Shown here: positions 5,898 through 9,977 of the stretch, in pieces
Numbering within the stretch: the stretch's first letter is position 1
Layout of the letters: each line of letters opens with the position of its first letter
NCBI GenBank assembly: GCA_044370375.1
Contig: JBILVQ010000111.1
Coordinates: 1 to 9,977, forward strand
Reading direction: 5' to 3'
From: JBILVQ01 sp044370375
GTDB lineage: Bacteria > Bacteroidota > Bacteroidia > UBA4408
Length of the DNA stretch: 9,977 nt
The notes under the pieces: model-generated
Database searches by the model: none
What the model saw: only the letters and a program-made list of their open reading frames with translations
What the model was told of the DNA's origin: nothing
Program-made: the position numbers and the translations under genes

Positions 5898-7079
5898 ATG
5901 GAACTTCCCAAAATAATTTTAGGCTCAGGCAAGGATCAATCTGTAAGACGATTTCATCCTTGGATTTTTTCCGGGGCCATCAAAAAAATCAAGGGTGAGG
6001 CTGCTGAAGGTGATTTGGTGCAGGTTTATTCTAACCACGATGAATTGTTGGGTCATGGTCATTTTAGCGGTGGAAGCATTGCGGTAAGAATGATACAATT
6101 CGGAGATGGAGCCATGAAAGCCGATTTCTGGAATGAAAAAATAAAACAAGCTGTTCAGTTCAGAAAAAATATTGGACTCAACATCAGTGAAAAAACGAAT
6201 TGTTTTCGTTTAATTTTTGGAGAAGGGGACGGATTACCGGGGTTAATTGCGGATTACTACAACGGTACGGTGGTGATACAATGTCATTCAACGGGCATGT
6301 ATTTATCCAGGAAAGAAATTGTAGAGGCGCTGAAAGAGGCCATGGGCAAGGATTTAAAAGGCATCTATGACAAGAGTGCAGAAACCCTACCCGATGTAAT
6401 GGCCAACGATGGAAACGGTTGGTTGTTTGGCAACAGTGAAAACAATACCGCCACCGAAAACGGATTTCATTTTTTAATTGATTGGGAGAAAGGCCAAAAA
6501 ACAGGATTCTTTCTCGACCAGCGCGAAAACAGGAGAATATTGGGCGAATATGCCAAAGGAAAAAGTGTATTAAATACCTTCTGCTATACCGGTGGTTTTA
6601 GTGTTTATGCACTTGGCATGGGTGCATCAAGGGTTGTATCGTTGGATAGTTCGCAGAAGGCGATGGATCTTACCGCAAAAAACGTGGCGCTTAATTTTGG
6701 AGAGGATACACGCCACGAAAATGTTTGTGCTGATACCTTTGATTATCTCACCAACATGGAGGAGTTGTTTGATATCATCGTTCTTGATCCTCCTGCCTTT
6801 GCAAAGCATCATCACGTAAAACACAAAGCGGTTCAGGGTTATAAGCGACTAAACCAAATGGCCATCAGCAAAATTAAACCGGGTGGTTTGTTGTTTACCT
6901 TTTCCTGTAGTCAGGCGGTAGATAAATTTTTATTCTTTAATACCATCACATCGGCTGCCATCCTTGCCGGCAGAAAGGTTCGTCCGCTCGCACTGCTTGG
7001 GCAACCGGCCGATCATGCACCTTCATTGTTTCATCCCGAAGGAGAGTATTTAAAAGGGATGTTGCTGATGGTAGATTAG
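5898..7079 (+). CDS. rlmI: RlmI-type 23S rRNA (cytosine-C5) methyltransferase
   Basis: E. coli RlmI makes m5C1962 in 23S rRNA from S-adenosylmethionine. This 393-residue protein closely matches it in length and architecture: a PUA-like N-terminal domain with HPWIFSGAI (20-28), then the linker motif GEGDGLPGLIADYYNG (108-123), KTGFFLDQR (201-209), the SAM-binding NTFCYTGGFSVYALG (226-240), the acidic SLDSS (248-252), VLDPPAF (295-301) and TFSCS (334-338). Cys337 in TFSCS is the presumed catalytic cysteine. The ATG at 5898 was chosen because homology starts there; the frame is open back to 5829 but that part overlaps the promoter region and is unlike RlmI. The MATE gene follows after 17 bases, probably on the same transcript. 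The target position in this organism is inferred from the family. Confidence 0.93.
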   Translation: MELPKIILGSGKDQSVRRFHPWIFSGAIKKIKGEAAEGDLVQVYSNHDELLGHGHFSGGSIAVRMIQFGDGAMKADFWNEKIKQAVQFRKNIGLNISEKTNCFRLIFGEGDGLPGLIADYYNGTVVIQCHSTGMYLSRKEIVEALKEAMGKDLKGIYDKSAETLPDVMANDGNGWLFGNSENNTATENGFHFLIDWEKGQKTGFFLDQRENRRILGEYAKGKSVLNTFCYTGGFSVYALGMGASRVVSLDSSQKAMDLTAKNVALNFGEDTRHENVCADTFDYLTNMEELFDIIVLDPPAFAKHHHVKHKAVQGYKRLNQMAISKIKPGGLLFTFSCSQAVDKFLFFNTITSAAILAGRKVRPLALLGQPADHAPSLFHPEGEYLKGMLLMVD

Positions 7080-7096
7080 AAAAATAAAAAGAACCC

Positions 7097-8470
7097 ATGA
7101 CCTTGATGCAAGAACAATCCTTGCGTACCGAAGAATTAATTTCTTATTCCAACATTTGGAAGGTATCCTATCCTATCATATTGGGTGGGATAGCACAAAC
7201 CCTCATTAACATTACCGATTCAGCTTTTCTGGGCAGGGTCAATGAAGTAGCCTTGGGAGCATCGGCCATTGCAGGACTGTTTTATGTTACCCTAATGATG
7301 CTTGGCTATGGTTTTTGTATAGGCACCCAAATTATTATTGCACGTTATGACGGAGAAAACCGTCAAAAAGAAATGGGAAAGGTGCTTGATCATACCCTTT
7401 ACTCAATGCTGATTTTGTCGGTTTTGGTTTTCCTATTTTTGCAATTTTCTGGCCCATTTTTATTAAAACTATTTGTCCAAAGTGATGAAGTACTGAAAGC
7501 CAGTTTAGATTTTTTATACTTCAGAAGCTTCGGAGTTTTCTTTGCCTTTTTGATATTTTCGCTTAGAGCATTTTTCACGGGTATATCACAAACCAAAATT
7601 GTGGTTTATACCACCCTCATCATGGCCGTAAGCAACATCATCCTCAACTACCTGTTGGTGTTTGGTCATCATGGTTTTCCGAGAATGGAAACGGCTGGGT
7701 CGGCCTTATCGAGTAGCCTGTCAGAGTGTATTGCTTTCATTTTTGCGGTGATTTATACCTTAAAAACGGTAAAGCGAAAGCAATTTAATTTGTTCGAATT
7801 CCGGAAATTTAGTCCTGCATTGGTAAAAGAAATTTTCACCATTGCTATTCCCATCATGTTTCAGGTTTTTATTGCTTTATGCTCTTGGTTTATTTTTTTC
7901 ATGATTGTAGAAAAGTTGGGTGAGCGCCCTTTGGCCATCTCCAATCTGATAAGAAACTGCTATATGATTTTGATGATACCACTCATGGGTTTCAGTTCTG
8001 CAACCAATACGCTGGTAAGTAATTTAAACGGGCAAAAACAAATTGGGCATTTGTTTGCTTTGTTAAAACGAATCATTTCCTTCAGTATGGCTTGCACTGC
8101 AATCATGGCGCTTATGGCGCTTTTAATACCACAAATCATGCTCGGAATTTTCACAGACGACCGGCAATTGGTTGCAGCCACCCTTCCATCGCTTTACGTT
8201 ATCCTTGGTTCTCTGATGATGTATTCTGCGGTAGGTATTTTGTTAAGTGCGGTTTCCGGAACCGGAAAAACCATGCTATCCCTGATCATAGAATCGCTTA
8301 CCATTCTCTTCTACCTTTATGCCACTTATCTGGCCGCCATCCAATGGCATTTAAGCATTGAATGGGTTTGGTCGGTAGAGTATGTTTACTTCAGTTTTCT
8401 TGGTGGCCTTTCCCTCTATTTCCTCTATCGGATAAAAACAAAAACCGAGAGGGATTACAAGAAAAGCTAA
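7097..8470 (+). CDS. MATE-family multidrug/toxin efflux transporter
   Basis: The 457-residue protein is almost entirely hydrophobic segments in two similar halves (about 12 membrane helices), with a charged cytoplasmic loop near 224-244 between halves, as in the MATE family (NorM/DinF type). These inner-membrane antiporters export cationic or lipophilic compounds using H+ or Na+. The first helix carries SYPIILGGIAQTLINITDSAFLG (residues 24-46 in part), with P26, Q34 and D41 at positions where MATE proteins have conserved residues; D41 matches the coupling Asp of the N-lobe. The helix starting the second half (about 247-270) has no acidic residue where NorM has Glu255, which argues against a NorM-like coupling site. 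ATG 7097 is 17 bases after rlmI; Met4 at 7106 is an alternative start. Substrate unknown. Confidence 0.92.
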   Translation: MTLMQEQSLRTEELISYSNIWKVSYPIILGGIAQTLINITDSAFLGRVNEVALGASAIAGLFYVTLMMLGYGFCIGTQIIIARYDGENRQKEMGKVLDHTLYSMLILSVLVFLFLQFSGPFLLKLFVQSDEVLKASLDFLYFRSFGVFFAFLIFSLRAFFTGISQTKIVVYTTLIMAVSNIILNYLLVFGHHGFPRMETAGSALSSSLSECIAFIFAVIYTLKTVKRKQFNLFEFRKFSPALVKEIFTIAIPIMFQVFIALCSWFIFFMIVEKLGERPLAISNLIRNCYMILMIPLMGFSSATNTLVSNLNGQKQIGHLFALLKRIISFSMACTAIMALMALLIPQIMLGIFTDDRQLVAATLPSLYVILGSLMMYSAVGILLSAVSGTGKTMLSLIIESLTILFYLYATYLAAIQWHLSIEWVWSVEYVYFSFLGGLSLYFLYRIKTKTERDYKKS

Positions 8471-8504
8471 AATTTATTTATCTTTAAAAATTCATTTCAG
8501 ACAC
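8471..8504 (+). promoter_or_regulatory. Short spacer with possible -7 element for the beta-propeller gene
   Basis: The 34-base spacer after the MATE stop contains TATCTTTA (8479-8486), one mismatch from the Bacteroidota -7 consensus TAnnTTTG, 18 bases before the ATG at 8505. A good upstream TTG is lacking; the nearest is TTA at 8455-8457. No terminator hairpin is seen, so the gene may be read partly from the rlmI-MATE transcript. Confidence 0.3.
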
Positions 8505-9977
8505 ATGAAATTTTTCAAAGCCTATTTACCCTTTAACATCATGGCAGCAGTGGCTGTTGCTGTTGCTTTGATTGTTGCAGTACAATTTTCATCCAAAGAA
8601 TCGAAAAAAGAAAAAGACAAATTTGCCCCCAATGATTGGTTTTACCAACAAAGGTTTTATCCCGAAAACGAGGTGAATGTTGCCTTGATTTATGAAAGAC
8701 TTCATGAAATTTCTACCAGTAAAAGCCGTGCAAGCGCATCCGGACTCAATACAACATGGACCCAGTTGGGCCCCGGCAATATTGGTGGAAGGATTAACTG
8801 TGTGGCCATTCATCCAACCCAAAACAACATCAAATTAACCGGCTCGGCTTGCGGTGGTATTTTTAAAACGGTTAACAACGGTGGAACCTGGTATCCTGTA
8901 TTTGACGACAATTCCATTCTTTCGATTGCCGAAATAGTTTTTGATCCTGCTAACCCCACCATCGTTTATGCATGCACCGGAGATCCTAATATTTCAGGCA
9001 CTCCTTTTATTGGAAATGGTATTTACAAAAGCAACGACTTGGGCGAAACATGGAATTATCTTGGCCTCAATCAATGCGGCATCGTTTCCGATTTGGTGAT
9101 TCATCCAACCAATTCCAATATCATGTATGCTGCGGCTATGGGTAATCCTTTTGCGAGAGACAACAACCGTGGACTTTACAAATCTACCGATGGTGGCAAT
9201 ACATGGAATAATGTTTTATTTCTTGCCGATGAAGCAGGTATCAGCGATGTTGACATTGATCCACTGAACCCGAACATCTTGTTGGCAGCAGGCTGGAACA
9301 GAATCCGAAACAACCAGGAATCGTTGATTTACGGTAACCAAACAAGGGTTTACAGAAGCACGGATGCAGGTCAAAACTGGACGACCCTATCGAATGGATT
9401 ACCCAACTACGGTACCTCCAGAATCGGTATATCAAGATCTAAACAAAATCCTTCAAAGATTTATTCTGTAGTGGTGGATATTACGCTTGACTTGCAAGGG
9501 GTTTACAAATCCATTGACAACGGTATCAGCTGGAGTGCCTTGGATGTAAGCACCCTCGATCCGTTTATTTTTAATGGGTTTGGCTGGTATTTCGGCAAGC
9601 TGGCTATTGACCCAATGGATGATGATCAAATTTTTGTTCTGGCGGTAGATTTATGGCGGTTTAATGCCGGTGGAACCTGGGAAATGTGTGGTCCACCATG
9701 GTACACCTACGAAGTGCATGCCGACAAACATGATATGGTTTTTGACAATGCCGGAAATTATTTTTTAGCCACTGATGGAGGATTATACAGCAGTTCCGAC
9801 CAAGGTTTTAATTGGACGGATGAAGAAAACATTCCCAATTCACAGTTCTACAGAATTGCTGCAAGTCCTTGGATTAGCAATGAACAAGCAGGCGGAATGC
9901 AGGACAATGGCACCGCCAACGGAAACGAATTTACCATTAACAACTGGCAAAGAATTTATGGAGGTGACGGATTTACC
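8505..9977 (+). CDS. Exported Asp-box beta-propeller protein, VPS10/sortilin-like (C-terminus beyond window)
   Basis: The open frame runs from ATG 8505 to the window end, 491 codons with no stop. A hydrophobic segment (about 9-28) is a signal peptide or anchor, followed by a Lys-rich stretch and NDWFYQQRFYP (43-53), a motif typical of large Bacteroidota exported propellers. The rest is built of blades, each with an Asp-box (S/T-x-D-x-G-x-x-W): 122-129 (with Asn for Asp), 176-183, 227-234, 285-292, 336-343 and 430-437. Recurrent HP/DP-x-N-P strands such as VIHPTNSNIMYAA (198-210) precede them. This fits the VPS10/sortilin or BNR-like superfamily; enzyme activity cannot be claimed, since Asp-boxes are structural. 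In this phylum such proteins often end in a type IX secretion domain, but that end is not visible. Only the N-terminal part of the propeller is present. Confidence 0.88.
   Translation, partial: MKFFKAYLPFNIMAAVAVAVALIVAVQFSSKESKKEKDKFAPNDWFYQQRFYPENEVNVALIYERLHEISTSKSRASASGLNTTWTQLGPGNIGGRINCVAIHPTQNNIKLTGSACGGIFKTVNNGGTWYPVFDDNSILSIAEIVFDPANPTIVYACTGDPNISGTPFIGNGIYKSNDLGETWNYLGLNQCGIVSDLVIHPTNSNIMYAAAMGNPFARDNNRGLYKSTDGGNTWNNVLFLADEAGISDVDIDPLNPNILLAAGWNRIRNNQESLIYGNQTRVYRSTDAGQNWTTLSNGLPNYGTSRIGISRSKQNPSKIYSVVVDITLDLQGVYKSIDNGISWSALDVSTLDPFIFNGFGWYFGKLAIDPMDDDQIFVLAVDLWRFNAGGTWEMCGPPWYTYEVHADKHDMVFDNAGNYFLATDGGLYSSSDQGFNWTDEENIPNSQFYRIAASPWISNEQAGGMQDNGTANGNEFTINNWQRIYGGDGFT

Noticed and set aside
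5829..5932. Longer starts making prmC and rlmI overlap divergently
   Set aside because: The extra residues have no similarity to either family, and each protein has its usual length from the inner ATG (5824 and 5898).
8255..8272. GTGKT (388-392) in the MATE protein, resembling a P-loop
   Set aside because: It lies in a membrane-rich region where MATE proteins have a GxG-type loop; no other nucleotide-binding motif is present.
9241..9435. Minus-strand frame inside the propeller gene
   Set aside because: The plus frame shows six Asp-boxes; the antisense frame has no features.

Overview
The window looks like ordinary chromosomal DNA of a Bacteroidota species (Flavobacteriia/Sphingobacteriia-like; the order cannot be fixed from sequence alone). 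The signs are moderately AT-rich DNA, almost no recognisable Shine-Dalgarno sequences, lipoproteins with short F/S-rich lipoboxes followed by acidic residues, TAnnTTTG-like promoter elements, and protein families typical of the phylum: a secreted WCGWC thioredoxin, a heptaheme cytochrome fused to TPRs, and a large Asp-box beta-propeller. I see no rRNA, tRNA, CRISPR array, insertion sequence or phage gene.

Layout. Positions 1-5824 are all on the minus strand and read right to left: prmC (release factor glutamine methyltransferase), a 668-residue lipoprotein with seven CXXCH heme sites and C-terminal TPRs, then mltG (murein transglycosylase). These three are packed with 0 and 6 bases between them and end at a hairpin plus T-run. 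A second tightly packed minus-strand set follows: a secreted thioredoxin-fold protein, a small HTH-like/coiled-coil protein overlapping it by ATGA, and, 4 bases on, a serine-hydrolase lipoprotein cut by the left edge. A 73-base divergent spacer (5825-5897) separates these from the plus-strand genes: rlmI-type 23S rRNA cytosine methyltransferase, a MATE-family transporter 17 bases later, and a large secreted/anchored Asp-box beta-propeller (VPS10/sortilin-like) that runs off the right edge.

How they fit together. prmC and rlmI, back to back, both encode methyltransferases serving translation. mltG concerns the cell wall. The cytochrome, thioredoxin, hydrolase and propeller are envelope proteins. 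Nothing here is clearly a new defence or mobile system. The least explained parts are the heptaheme-TPR lipoprotein sitting inside a housekeeping operon, and the thioredoxin/HTH-like pair joined by a run of eight G. That run lies exactly where a -1 slip, or one inserted G, would fuse the two proteins in frame.
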